Below are positions 25,456 to 34,585 of a stretch of DNA of 64,000 nt, one piece after another. The stretch's first letter is position 1, and every line of letters starts with the position of its first letter. Source of the stretch: Croceicoccus bisphenolivorans (GTDB lineage: Bacteria > Pseudomonadota > Alphaproteobacteria > Sphingomonadales > Sphingomonadaceae); NCBI RefSeq assembly GCF_001634625.1, contig NZ_LRSE01000002.1, forward strand, positions 248,001 through 312,000, written 5' to 3'. Made by a program: the position numbers and the translations under genes. The notes beneath the pieces were generated by a model, which had not been told where the DNA came from, made no database searches, and worked only from the letters and a program-made list of their open reading frames with translations.

Positions 25456-26229
25456 TCAGTCCGCTCCCTGTCCGTAGCGTTCGGCCAGCCGTTCGAGCGA
25501 GGGGTAGTGGGTCAGGTCTACGTGCAGCGGCGTGACCGAGACATAGCCGTCCTGCGTGATTTCCAGATCGGTTTCGTGCCCCGGAGTATGCTCGGCAGGT
25601 TCCAGCCCGAACCAGAAATAGGGGTAGCCGCGCGGGTCCATCCCTTCGACAATGGTGCCGCGACCGTAATCGTGGAAACCCTGCCTGACGACCCGGATAC
25701 CCTTGACCTGATCGCCGGCGACCGGCGGGAAATTGACGTTGAGCAGCGTGCGCGGCGCGAACGGCATGTCGAGCAGCGGGCGCAGCACTTTCGCACCCCA
25801 GGCTTCGGCTGCGGAAAACGAGACATTGTCGCCAGCGCCTTCGCGCGCATACACCTGCGACAGCGCGATCGAGCGAACGCCGGCCAGCGCCCCTTCCATC
25901 GCGGCGGAAACGGTGCCCGAATAAGTCACGTCGTCGCCAAGGTTCGCGCCGCGGTTGACGCCCGAAAGGATCAGGTCCGGCGGAGCAGGCATGGCCTTGC
26001 GCAGTGCCATGGTGACCGAATCGGTCGGCGTGCCGGTGACGGAGAAACGGCGGTCGTCGTGACGGCGCAGGCGCACCGGGCGGGTGAGGGTGAGCGAGTG
26101 GCCCGCGCCAGACTGCTCCTCGCTCGGCGCGCAGATCCAGATGTCGTCCGACAACTGGCGGGCGATGGCTTCCAGTACGGCAAGGCCGCGAGCGTGGATA
26201 CCGTCATCGTTGGTCAGCAGAATGCGCAT
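25456..26229 (-). CDS. surE: 5'/3'-nucleotidase SurE
   Basis: 257 residues. The family N terminus MRILLTNDDGIHARGLAVLE carries the metal-binding Asp-Asp pair, followed by PSEEQSGAGHSLTLTRPVRL and VNRGANLGDDVTYSGTVSAA, all diagnostic. It dephosphorylates nucleoside monophosphates and aids survival in stationary phase. It lies 16 bases after serS and 3 before the channel gene. Confidence 0.96.
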   Translation of the reverse strand: MRILLTNDDGIHARGLAVLEAIARQLSDDIWICAPSEEQSGAGHSLTLTRPVRLRRHDDRRFSVTGTPTDSVTMALRKAMPAPPDLILSGVNRGANLGDDVTYSGTVSAAMEGALAGVRSIALSQVYAREGAGDNVSFSAAEAWGAKVLRPLLDMPFAPRTLLNVNFPPVAGDQVKGIRVVRQGFHDYGRGTIVEGMDPRGYPYFWFGLEPAEHTPGHETDLEITQDGYVSVTPLHVDLTHYPSLERLAERYGQGAD

Positions 26230-26245
26230 CAGGCGGCCAATATCC

Positions 26246-27520
26246 TCATAGTGCTTCCAGTTTGTCGATACCGCCCATGTAGGGTACGAGTGCGGATGGC
26301 AATGTGACAGAGCCGTCGGCGTTCTGCCCGTTTTCCAGCACCGCCACCAGCGTGCGGCCCACGGCAAGGCCCGAACCGTTCAGCGTGTGGACGAATTCGG
26401 TCTTCTTCGATCCCTCGGGCTTGTACCGCGCATTCATGCGCCGCGCCTGGAAATCCCCGCAGTTGGAGATCGAACTGATCTCGCGGTAAGTGTCCTGCCC
26501 CGGCAGCCAGACTTCGAGGTCGTAGGTCTTGCGCGCGGAAAAGCCCATGTCGCCGGTGCAGAGCAGCACCTTGCGATAGGGCAGTTCCAGTGCCTGCAAC
26601 ACGGCTTCGGCAGCGGTGGTCATCGCCTCGTGCATCGCGTCCGACTGTTCGGGCGTGGTCACGGCGACCAGTTCCACCTTGTCGAACTGGTGCTGGCGGA
26701 TCAGGCCGCGCGTGTCCTTCCCCGCCGAACCCGCTTCCGATCGGAAACAGGGGGTGAGCGCGGTCATCTTCATCGGCAGCGCGGCAGGGTCGACGATCTG
26801 TTCGCGCACCGCGTTCGTCAGGCTGACTTCGGCGGTGGGGATGAGCCAGTGGTCGCCGGTCGTGCGGAACAGGTCTTCGGCAAATTTCGGCAACTGTCCC
26901 GTGCCGAACAGGGCGTCGTCCTTCACCAGCAGCGGCGGCGCGCATTCCACGAAGCCTGCCGCCGTCTGCATGTCGAGCATGAATGCGCCCAGCGCGCGGT
27001 TCAGCCGCGCCATCTGGCCACGCATGAACACGAAGCGCGCACCCGAGATCGCCGCCGCAGTCTCGAAATCGAGGCCCAGCGCAGGGGCGAAGTCGGCGTG
27101 CTCCAGCGGCTTGAAATCGAAGCTGCGCGGCGTGCCCCAGCGCGAAATCTCGACATTGTCGTTCTCGTCCGCGCCCTGCGGCACGTCGTCTGCGGGCAGG
27201 TTGGGCAGTGCGGCCAGCACATCGGCCTGTTTCTGCGACAGCGCCTTCTCGTCCGCCTCCAGCGCGGGCAGGGTTTCCTTCAGCGTCGCGACTTCGGCCT
27301 TCAGCGCCTCTGCCGTGGCGGTATCGCCTTGTCCCATCGCCTTTCCGATTGCCTTCGAAGCTTCGTTCCGGCGGTTCTGGCCTTCCTGCATCTTCGTCTG
27401 AACGGCGCGGCGTTCCTCGTCTATGGCGAGGATGGCGGACGATGCGGGATCGGCCCCGCGGCGGGCGAGGGCGGCGTCGAAGGCGGCGGGATCGGTACGG
27501 ATCAGGCGAATGTCATGCAT
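26246..27520 (-). CDS. serS: seryl-tRNA synthetase
   Basis: 424 residues, normal length. The N-terminal coiled-coil arm spans about 30-105 and the class II catalytic core shows the motif 2 ([22 protein letters not shown]) in part and motif 3 near the C terminus ([20 protein letters not shown]). It charges tRNA-Ser and tRNA-Sec. I use the ATG at 27520 ([10 protein letters not shown]), the start seen in homologues. Confidence 0.98.
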   Translation of the reverse strand: MHDIRLIRTDPAAFDAALARRGADPASSAILAIDEERRAVQTKMQEGQNRRNEASKAIGKAMGQGDTATAEALKAEVATLKETLPALEADEKALSQKQADVLAALPNLPADDVPQGADENDNVEISRWGTPRSFDFKPLEHADFAPALGLDFETAAAISGARFVFMRGQMARLNRALGAFMLDMQTAAGFVECAPPLLVKDDALFGTGQLPKFAEDLFRTTGDHWLIPTAEVSLTNAVREQIVDPAALPMKMTALTPCFRSEAGSAGKDTRGLIRQHQFDKVELVAVTTPEQSDAMHEAMTTAAEAVLQALELPYRKVLLCTGDMGFSARKTYDLEVWLPGQDTYREISSISNCGDFQARRMNARYKPEGSKKTEFVHTLNGSGLAVGRTLVAVLENGQNADGSVTLPSALVPYMGGIDKLEAL

Positions 27521-27645
27521 GGCGGATCGCGCTATGGCGTGTGCCGCGCCTTCCTGTCCAGTGACATAGCGCCGGGAACCGCATCCTTTTCGGGGGGTAG
27601 AGGATAGAACCCGGTCGGGCGCATTGCCTGTCCGCAACCGACAGG

Positions 27646-28932
27646 ATGGTCCGTTTGCAGGAAGAAATCGTCAGCCCGCCCAGCCGAACGCCCTTTATCG
27701 GGGCGGCGAACCGCTGGTTCGGTGTGGCGCAGCGAACGGGCCTGATGCGCCAGCGGGTGCTGGAGCGAGAGGCGCTGATGGATCGGGTGGCGAAGGATAC
27801 GGGCCTGACCGATTTTGGCGATCCGTGGTTTGAACAGCCGTTCGACAGGTTGCTGGATGCCGTAAAGACCGAAGCGCGCCTGAACCTTGCGGGCGAGTTC
27901 GTGGCCGAGATGCAGTTCGAAAAAGTGCTGACCGATCGCGTGAAGGCCCAGCGCTGGTTTGCCCGGCATCCCGAAATTCTCGAACGCGCATTGCCGCGCC
28001 CTGTCATCGTTGTCGGCCCGATGCGTTCGGGCACGACGCGCATGCACCGCCTGCTCGCCGCCGACCGCCGCTTCCAGCACCTTCGCAGTTTCGAGACGAT
28101 ATCTCCCGTTCCGCCGGACGATTTCACCCCCGGCGAACAGCATGACGAACGTATTGCCGACGCGCGCAAGATCCAGCGCATGGCCCGCCTTGCCAATCCG
28201 CGCACGCTGAACATCCACCCCACCGGACCTTGTGAGCCGGAGGAGGAGCTGGGCCTGCTGGTCAATTCGTTCTGGGGCATGAAGCACGAGGTGCAGTGGG
28301 CCATCCCCGGTTATGGCCGGTGGAGCGAGAAGGTCGACGCGCGGCCCGCCTATGCCCAACTGGCGCGGCTGTTGAAGCTGGTCAGCTGGTCACAGCAGAA
28401 GTCCAGCCTGAAACCGTGGATCCTGAAAACACCGCAATATATGCTCGACCTTGATGCCGTGCTCGATACCTTTCCCGATGCGCGCTTCATCTTCACCCAC
28501 CGCGATCCCAAGGCGGTGGTCGGCAGCGCGGCCTCGCTCGCGTGGAACCAGACGATCATCTATTCCGACCATGCCGATGCCCGTGCCGTCGGCCGCGAAT
28601 GGCTGCACAAGACGGAGCAGCAGATCGCGCGGATGAGGAAGACGCGCGACCGGATCGACAAGTCCCGCATGATCGACGTCCATTTCGAGGATATGGACCG
28701 CGACTGGCAGGGCGTGATGCGCCGCATCTATGCCTTCCTCGGCATGGAGATGGAGCCGGCGGTGCGGGGCATGGAACATTTCATGCAGCGCAGCCGCAAG
28801 CTGAAGCGCAAGCCCCACCGCTACAGCCTTGGCGAGTTCGGCATCGCGGAAGGCGAAGTGAACGAGCGGCTGTCCGACTACATCGGCAGATATGGGATTC
28901 GGGTGGAGGGCAGCGCGCGGCGCACGGCCTGA
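27646..28932 (+). CDS. sulfotransferase family protein (Sulfotransfer_3 type)
   Basis: 428 residues. The PAPS loop is [20 protein letters not shown] at about residues 118-137 and the second PAPS-binding segment is [20 protein letters not shown] at about 283-302. The N-terminal 110 residues are helical, as in the long sulfotransferases of sphingomonads and actinobacteria. It would sulfate an unknown acceptor. It is divergent from serS and convergent with the PLP decarboxylase gene (4-base gap), so it is not in the operon next to it. A different sulfotransferase lies at 15093-16193. Confidence 0.85.
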   Translation: MVRLQEEIVSPPSRTPFIGAANRWFGVAQRTGLMRQRVLEREALMDRVAKDTGLTDFGDPWFEQPFDRLLDAVKTEARLNLAGEFVAEMQFEKVLTDRVKAQRWFARHPEILERALPRPVIVVGPMRSGTTRMHRLLAADRRFQHLRSFETISPVPPDDFTPGEQHDERIADARKIQRMARLANPRTLNIHPTGPCEPEEELGLLVNSFWGMKHEVQWAIPGYGRWSEKVDARPAYAQLARLLKLVSWSQQKSSLKPWILKTPQYMLDLDAVLDTFPDARFIFTHRDPKAVVGSAASLAWNQTIIYSDHADARAVGREWLHKTEQQIARMRKTRDRIDKSRMIDVHFEDMDRDWQGVMRRIYAFLGMEMEPAVRGMEHFMQRSRKLKRKPHRYSLGEFGIAEGEVNERLSDYIGRYGIRVEGSARRTA

Positions 28933-28936
28933 ACCA

Positions 28937-30376
28937 TCACGCCTCCGCCTTTTCGCTGGCATCAGACAGTTCGGTCCATTGGGCGGCGATGTCGCGGGCA
29001 AGGCGCTTGATCTGCCGCTCCCCCGTTTCGTTGGAGATGACCGATACGCGCAGCACGGTGCGCCCGCGCCAGCCCGATGTCTTGACCAGGTAACGCCCGG
29101 TGGCGTTGAGCCGTTCCGCCATCTGCACGGCGGCATCGGGCGGGCCGTCGAACTCGATCGCGAGCATGTTCAGCCACACGCGGTTGACGACCGTGATCCC
29201 CGCTACCGGCTCCAGCAAGGCCGCCAGCGCCTGTGCGGCGCAGCAGTGCCGTTCGACCATGCGGGCGATGCCCCGCCGGCCCAGCGTCTGGATCAGCGCC
29301 CATGTCGCGAACCCGCGCGCACGGCGCGACAGTTCGGGCACGTAATCGCAAGGATCGCGGCTGGTATCGGCATCGCGCAGGAGATAGCCCGCATCCATAA
29401 CCATCGCCGCGCGGTGGGCGGCGGCGTCCTTCACGATGGCATATCCCGCGTCATAGGGCACCTGCAGCCACTTGTGCCCGTCGACAGACCAGCTGTCGGC
29501 CAGTTCCGCCCCGTTGGCGACATGGCGCAGCCGCGTGCTGGCGCGTGCCCACAGGCCGAATGCGCCGTCGACGTGGAGCCATGCGCGGTGCTTGCGGCAG
29601 ACGGCGGACAGGCGGACGAAATCGTCGCAGGCCCCCGTCATGATGTGGCCGCACTGCCCGATCACGATTTTCGCCGGTGCGCTGTCGGCATCCATAGCGG
29701 CGGCCAGCGCGTCGAGTTCGTACGTACCGTCGTCGGTGGATGGCACGCGCCGGATCTGGTCCGTGCCGAATCCGAGGTAGCGCAGAACGGCATAGTTGGT
29801 GACATGCGCATCGTCGGCGATGAAGACCGACACAGGCGGCGCACCGGCCAGCCCTGTTTTCGCGATGTCGCAGCCGATCCGTTCCAGCACCGCAAGGCGC
29901 GCAGCCGCAAGGCAGGTGAAGGCGGCCATCGTCGCACCGGTCGTGAAACCGACCGATGCCCCGGCAGGCAGTTGCAGCAGGTCCTTCAGCCAGTTGCCGG
30001 TCACTTCCTCTGCCACGGCGGCGGCGGGTGCGCACTGGTACAGCGCGCCGTTCTGGCCCCATGCGGATGTCATCCAGTCCGCCGCGACACCCACGGGGTG
30101 CGATCCGCCGATCACCCAGGCCATGAAGCCCGGATCGGTCGAACCGGCAAGGCCGGGCGTCGCCGCGTCGGAAAGGTCGCGCAGCACCTCCAGCCCGTCG
30201 CGGCCATTGGCGGGAAGCGGAAGGGCAAAGCGTTCGCGCAGTTCGCCAAGGCTGGCGGTGGGCTGCAAGGGGCGCGCTTCGCCCCGCGCGGCCATCGCCA
30301 GTTGGGCGGCCAGCTGAAGCTCTGCTTCCGGCATCGCCATATAGCGGGTCAGGTCAGGGAACGGACGCTCGATCAT
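28937..30376 (-). CDS. PLP-dependent group II amino acid decarboxylase-like enzyme
   Basis: 479 residues. The fold-type I elements are: His191 in IADDAHVTNYAVLRYLGFG (stacks on PLP), Asp270 in WLHVDGAFGLWARAS, and Lys302 in SVDGHKWLQVPYDAGYAIVK, the Schiff-base lysine. The closest families are aromatic amino acid, glutamate, aspartate or cysteine-sulfinate decarboxylases; the substrate cannot be assigned from sequence alone. Its ATG overlaps the stop of the cysteine synthase-glutaredoxin gene (ATGA), so the pair is translationally coupled and the substrate is probably a product of that enzyme, for example cysteine or a derivative. That link is inference. Confidence 0.85.
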   Translation of the reverse strand: MIERPFPDLTRYMAMPEAELQLAAQLAMAARGEARPLQPTASLGELRERFALPLPANGRDGLEVLRDLSDAATPGLAGSTDPGFMAWVIGGSHPVGVAADWMTSAWGQNGALYQCAPAAAVAEEVTGNWLKDLLQLPAGASVGFTTGATMAAFTCLAAARLAVLERIGCDIAKTGLAGAPPVSVFIADDAHVTNYAVLRYLGFGTDQIRRVPSTDDGTYELDALAAAMDADSAPAKIVIGQCGHIMTGACDDFVRLSAVCRKHRAWLHVDGAFGLWARASTRLRHVANGAELADSWSVDGHKWLQVPYDAGYAIVKDAAAHRAAMVMDAGYLLRDADTSRDPCDYVPELSRRARGFATWALIQTLGRRGIARMVERHCCAAQALAALLEPVAGITVVNRVWLNMLAIEFDGPPDAAVQMAERLNATGRYLVKTSGWRGRTVLRVSVISNETGERQIKRLARDIAAQWTELSDASEKAEA

Positions 30377-31887
30377 CGCGGCTGCATCCACTTGGGCAGA
30401 AGCGTGTAGGCCGTGGCGAGGCCGGAGGGCCGTGCTTCCAGTCCGGCGTTTTCCAGCATGGGGGCCAGCGCGCCATCGTCGTGCATGTTGAACAGGTCGA
30501 CCGTGCCGCCGATGTGCTTTCCGCCGATGAAGATCTGCGGAACGGTGGGTGCTCCGGTCAGTTCGGCAAGCGCGCGGCGCACGTCGATGGACCAGTCCTG
30601 ATCTTGATAGTCCGGCCCGTCGACATCGATGTTGTGATACGCAGCGCCCATCGCATCGAGCAGGTTGCGCGCGCAGCCGCAGAATTCGCACCATTTAAGG
30701 GAGAAGATCACGATCGGCGCACTGGTCGAAAGCTCGGCAATCCGGCGGCGGGCTCTATCGCTCACCGGACCGGTAAGGGCAGGAGCGGGCGCAGGCGGGG
30801 CCGGCACGTCGAAGCGGAAACCGGGCGTGGAGGTGGAGATCGCGATCTCGTCCTCGGTCATTTCCTCGCCGATGCCGTCGAACAGTGCGGTCGTCATGTA
30901 ACGCTCGCCAGTGTCGGGCAGCATCGCCAGCACTCGCGCGCCTTCGGGCATCGCTTCGGCCATCCGATATGCCGCGGCGAATGTCGCACCGCTGGTGATA
31001 CCGCAGAATATGCCCTCCTGCCGCGCGAGGCAGCGGGCGAAGGCGATGGCCTCGTCCCCGTCGATGCCGATGATCTCGTCGATGAGATTGCCGGTGATCG
31101 CCTCGTTCGCGACGTGGGGGATGAAGTCCGGCGACCAGCCCTGCATCAGGTGCGGGCGGAAGGCGGGGTGACCGGCTGCTGGGGAACCATCGGGGTTATA
31201 GGGCTGGGCAATGCCCGATGCCATCAGCGGCGAATTGTCGGGTTCGCAGGCGACGATCCGTGTCGCGGGCGAATGGCGGCGCAGCGCACGGGCGATGCCC
31301 ACCAGCGTGCCGCCGGTGCCAAGGCCGGATACGAACCCGTCCAGCGGCTGATCGCGAAACGCCTCGACGATTTCCATGCCCGTAGTCGCTTCGTGCGTAT
31401 CGGCATTGGCTTCGTTTTCGAACTGGCGGGTCAGGAACCAGCCGTGTTCGTCGGCCAGTTCGCGGGCCTTGGCGATCATGCCGGTGCCTTTCTGTCCGGC
31501 GGGCGTCAGCACCACTTTCGCGCCGAGGTAGCGCAGGATCTTGCGCCGCTCGACTGAGAAGCTTTCGGCCATGACGATGACGAGCGGATAGCCCTTTGCC
31601 GCGCAGACGAGCGCAAGGCCGATACCGGTGTTGCCACTGGTCGCTTCCACCACCGTCTGGCCGGGCTTCAGCGAACCGTCACGCTCCGCCGCCTCGATCA
31701 TGCCGAGGGCGAGGCGATCCTTCACCGAACCCATCGGGTTGAACGCTTCCAGCTTTACATAGACGGTGCGGCCCTTCGGGCTCAACTTGTCGCAGCGCAC
31801 GACCGGCGTGTTGCCGATCAGTTCGAGGATGGAGGCATGCGGCGCGGCACTCGTGCCGAGCGTCGGGGCAGGGAAAACGGCGTTCAT
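30373..31887 (-). CDS. cysteine synthase (OASS)-glutaredoxin fusion protein
   Basis: 504 residues. Residues 15-335 are a PLP beta-family cysteine synthase: PLP lysine K56 in NPMGSVKDRLALG, TSGNTGIGLA at 83-92 and the phosphate loop GLGTGGTLVG at 188-197. A proline-rich linker (362-372) leads to a glutaredoxin at about 388-470 with the active site WCEFC (C400/C403), cis-Pro in TVPQIFIGG and the GG motif. In other bacteria glutaredoxin reduces the S-sulfocysteine made by CysM from thiosulfate, so one protein here may make cysteine from thiosulfate. A shared promoter element lies 85 bases upstream. Confidence 0.9.
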   Translation of the reverse strand: MNAVFPAPTLGTSAAPHASILELIGNTPVVRCDKLSPKGRTVYVKLEAFNPMGSVKDRLALGMIEAAERDGSLKPGQTVVEATSGNTGIGLALVCAAKGYPLVIVMAESFSVERRKILRYLGAKVVLTPAGQKGTGMIAKARELADEHGWFLTRQFENEANADTHEATTGMEIVEAFRDQPLDGFVSGLGTGGTLVGIARALRRHSPATRIVACEPDNSPLMASGIAQPYNPDGSPAAGHPAFRPHLMQGWSPDFIPHVANEAITGNLIDEIIGIDGDEAIAFARCLARQEGIFCGITSGATFAAAYRMAEAMPEGARVLAMLPDTGERYMTTALFDGIGEEMTEDEIAISTSTPGFRFDVPAPPAPAPALTGPVSDRARRRIAELSTSAPIVIFSLKWCEFCGCARNLLDAMGAAYHNIDVDGPDYQDQDWSIDVRRALAELTGAPTVPQIFIGGKHIGGTVDLFNMHDDGALAPMLENAGLEARPSGLATAYTLLPKWMQPR

Positions 31888-31950
31888 CGGGATGGTCCTT
31901 CGCGTTTGATCGTTCGCGAAATGGTTTGCGCCGCCCCCGTTTCATTCGGA

Positions 31951-31985
31951 TGCCGCGCGGGCCGCCCGAATGTTTCGATTGTTTC
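31951..31985 (-). promoter_or_regulatory. bipartite element, copy 1 (upstream of cysteine synthase-glutaredoxin gene)
   Basis: On the + strand TGCCGCG (31951-31957), 14 bases, then GTTTC-GATT-GTTTC (31972-31985). In the direction of the gene this reads GAAACAATCGAAAC-N14-CGCGGCA, ending about 63 bases before the start codon. The same arrangement occurs at 38564-38598 and 39386-39420. It could be an alternative-sigma promoter or an activator site. Confidence 0.65.
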
Positions 31986-31991
31986 AGCCGG

Positions 31992-32714
31992 TCAGTGCTG
32001 CCCGTCGGGGTCGTAGATATAGCCAAGGCCCCGTACCGTGCGGATCACCGCGGGTTTCGTCGGGTTGAGTTCGATCTTCTTGCGGATGCGGCTGATGCGG
32101 ATGTCGATCGATCGGTCGAACGGATCCCACGAACGGTCGTGCGCGCCCTCCAGGATCTGGTCGCGGTTGAGCACGCGGCCCTTGTTGTTGGCGAAGAGCT
32201 TCAGCAGGTTGAACTCCATCGCGGTCAGCGGCAGCGCCTCGCCACCGGCATCGAACAGTTGCGCGGCCTCAAGATCCAGCCAGCACTTGCCGAAGGGCAG
32301 GCGGCCCTGCCTTGCCTGTGGCGCGGGTGGCGGGCCATCCTTTGCCGCGCGGCGCAGCACGGCGCGGACGCGGGCGACAAGCTCGCGCAAGTCCACCGGC
32401 TTGCCCAGATAGTCGTCCGCGCCCATCTCAAGGCCCACGATGCGGTCCACCGTCTCTCCCGCCGCGGTGAGCATGATGATACGGGGCGGATTGTCCTCCC
32501 CCTGAAGCCCGCGCAGCACCGACAGGCCATCTTCGCCCGGCATGTTGATGTCGAGCAGCAGGACCTGCGGATCGTTTTCGGCCAGAACGCCGCGCAGTTC
32601 TTCGGCATTGCCTGCCTGAAGCACCGCGAAGCCATGCTTGCCGAGGTATTCGGCCAGCATCTCGCGCAAGTCTGCCTCATCATCGCAGACACAGATCAGC
32701 GGTGCGTCAGTCAT
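31992..32714 (-). CDS. OmpR/PhoB-family response regulator
   Basis: 240 residues. The receiver domain has the acidic pocket D11/D12, the phosphoacceptor D55 (VLLLDINMPG) and a conserved Lys in YLGKPVD; the winged-helix DNA-binding domain follows from about 137 to the end (LTAMEFNLLKLFANNKGRVL; SIDIRISRIRKKIE). The gene overlaps the hybrid kinase by 8 bases, and the kinase is its obvious partner. The bipartite elements around this locus are candidate binding sites, but nothing in the sequence proves it. Confidence 0.93.
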   Translation of the reverse strand: MTDAPLICVCDDEADLREMLAEYLGKHGFAVLQAGNAEELRGVLAENDPQVLLLDINMPGEDGLSVLRGLQGEDNPPRIIMLTAAGETVDRIVGLEMGADDYLGKPVDLRELVARVRAVLRRAAKDGPPPAPQARQGRLPFGKCWLDLEAAQLFDAGGEALPLTAMEFNLLKLFANNKGRVLNRDQILEGAHDRSWDPFDRSIDIRISRIRKKIELNPTKPAVIRTVRGLGYIYDPDGQH

Positions 32715-34584
32715 TGGCCAGCATCCCGCTTACGAGCGCGCGCAAGTCCTTTGGCGCGATGGGTTTTTCGAGGAAGGGGCGCCCGGCCTTGTCGAGGAAG
32801 TCCCGCACATCCGGGCTCATCGTGTCGCCGGTGACGAAAGCGATGCGGTGGGCAAGCGCCGGGCTTTCGGCGCGCAGGACATCGTAAAGCCCGCGCCCGC
32901 CCATGCCGGGCATGTTGAGGTCGGTCAGGATCGCGGCGTAGTCCGCCTTGCGCGCCATGGCGATCCCGTCTTCCGCCGTGTGGGCCGCATCGACCGACAG
33001 CCCTTCTTTTTTCAGGATTTCCGACACCAGATCGGCAACGTCCTCCTCGTCATCGATGACAAGGATACGTGCCGCTGCCGGAGCCTGCGTTGCACCTTGC
33101 GTGACGGAGCGGGCACTGGCGGGCGCGTCGCCGGTCGGCAGCGTGACGCGGAAATGAGCGCCGGTTTCGCTGGGCAGCAGTTCGATCGTCCCGCCATGCG
33201 TGGTGACGACGCGGTGGCAGAAGGCAAGGCCGATTCCGGTTCCTTCGCCCGCGCGCTTGGTGGTGAACAGCGGTTCGAACACGCGCTGGCCGATTTCGGC
33301 AGGGATGCCGGGGCCATCGTCCTCCACATCGATGGCCAGCGCGGGTTGTCCGGCCACCGGGCGGGCGGAAATGCGGATCGTGCCAGGCATTTCGCGTTCG
33401 CGCATCGCCTGTTCGGCGTTGAGCAGCAGGTTCATGAACACCTGCTCCAGCTGCGCCGCATCGCCCAGCAACGCGGGCAGTGTTTCGGGCAGGTCGATCC
33501 CGACTGTCGCCCGCATCGGCCCGCTACCCTGCTGCAAGGTGTCGATCGCGCCCTTCACCAGCTGTGCAGGGGCAATCGCCGCGGCATCCACGTTCTGCCG
33601 CCGCGCCATGGCCAGGAAGCTCTTCACGATCTTGGTGCAGCGTTCGGCGGCATTGCCGATCTTTTCGATCCGGCGGATCGTATCAGGGTCGCTCGCTTCC
33701 TCCCGCATCATCAGCGCATGGCCGACGACGACGGACAACGGATTGTTCAGTTCGTGCGCCACGCCTGCCAACAGTTCGCCCAGCGCGCTCATCTTCTCGG
33801 CCTGGAAGATCCGTTCACGCTGTTCGGCCAGCGTCTTGCGCATCGCGACTTCACCGGAAATGTCGACCATGGCGGAGATCACCACATCCTCGCCGCGATA
33901 TTCGATGAGGCGCGCGGAAATCAGGCAGGGGAACGTGCCGCCGTCAGGGCGTACGCCATCGACCACCATCTCGTCCACGCGCCCCTGCGGCAGCAGCGCG
34001 GTGATGAAATCGGCGCGTTCGGCGCGGCTGGCAAAGTGCGCGGCTGCGTCGCGGCCCGAACCGAACAGTTCGCGCGCGGCGGGGGAGCGGTAGATGACCT
34101 GCGCATCGTCCACCCTGCTCATCACGAGGTTTGCGGGGCACGAATCGAGCACGTGGCGCAGCACGGCGTCCGCCTCCCGCTCGTTCTCCTCCGCGCGGCG
34201 GCTGTCGGTTACGTCGGCCTGCGTCAGGATGAAGCCGCCGGTGGCCGTCTGGCGCAGGGCGACTTCGTGAAGACCGCCCCCTCTCATCTCGAAGGTGAAG
34301 GGCGGGGCGGGGCGTTCGCCATCGCCAAGCCGGCCTTCCATCCACTGCAACCGTTCCCTGATGGAAGGCGCGACGCAGCCGCGCGCGACGAGTTCGACGA
34401 GGAAACGGTCCCACTCCAGCCCCGGTACGATCAGATCCCCGAGTGCCGAGTTCAGCGTACGGAAGGTGGCATTGGCGCGCAGCAGGCGTGCATCGGCATC
34501 GAAGATCGCAAGACCGCCCGGCAGCGCGTCGATCACTTCGGCCAGCAGGTCCCCGCTCTGCGCGGCAGGATCGGCCCCGGCCAT
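32707..34584 (-). CDS. hybrid sensor histidine kinase with two PAS domains
   Basis: 625 residues, cytosolic: no transmembrane helix is visible. PAS domains lie at about 12-110 and 135-245; HisKA has H277 in LLAGVAHELNNPLSVVVGH; the ATPase has the N box at NLLLNAEQA (about 386-394), G1 EDDGPGI and G2 GEGTGIGLA; a receiver domain follows (D511/D512, phosphoacceptor D555, K607). Soluble PAS kinases usually sense redox, gas, light or small ligands. It starts one base after the cyclase stop and overlaps the response regulator. Confidence 0.93.
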   Translation of the reverse strand: MAGADPAAQSGDLLAEVIDALPGGLAIFDADARLLRANATFRTLNSALGDLIVPGLEWDRFLVELVARGCVAPSIRERLQWMEGRLGDGERPAPPFTFEMRGGGLHEVALRQTATGGFILTQADVTDSRRAEENEREADAVLRHVLDSCPANLVMSRVDDAQVIYRSPAARELFGSGRDAAAHFASRAERADFITALLPQGRVDEMVVDGVRPDGGTFPCLISARLIEYRGEDVVISAMVDISGEVAMRKTLAEQRERIFQAEKMSALGELLAGVAHELNNPLSVVVGHALMMREEASDPDTIRRIEKIGNAAERCTKIVKSFLAMARRQNVDAAAIAPAQLVKGAIDTLQQGSGPMRATVGIDLPETLPALLGDAAQLEQVFMNLLLNAEQAMREREMPGTIRISARPVAGQPALAIDVEDDGPGIPAEIGQRVFEPLFTTKRAGEGTGIGLAFCHRVVTTHGGTIELLPSETGAHFRVTLPTGDAPASARSVTQGATQAPAAARILVIDDEEDVADLVSEILKKEGLSVDAAHTAEDGIAMARKADYAAILTDLNMPGMGGRGLYDVLRAESPALAHRIAFVTGDTMSPDVRDFLDKAGRPFLEKPIAPKDLRALVSGMLAND

Positions 34585-34585
34585 G

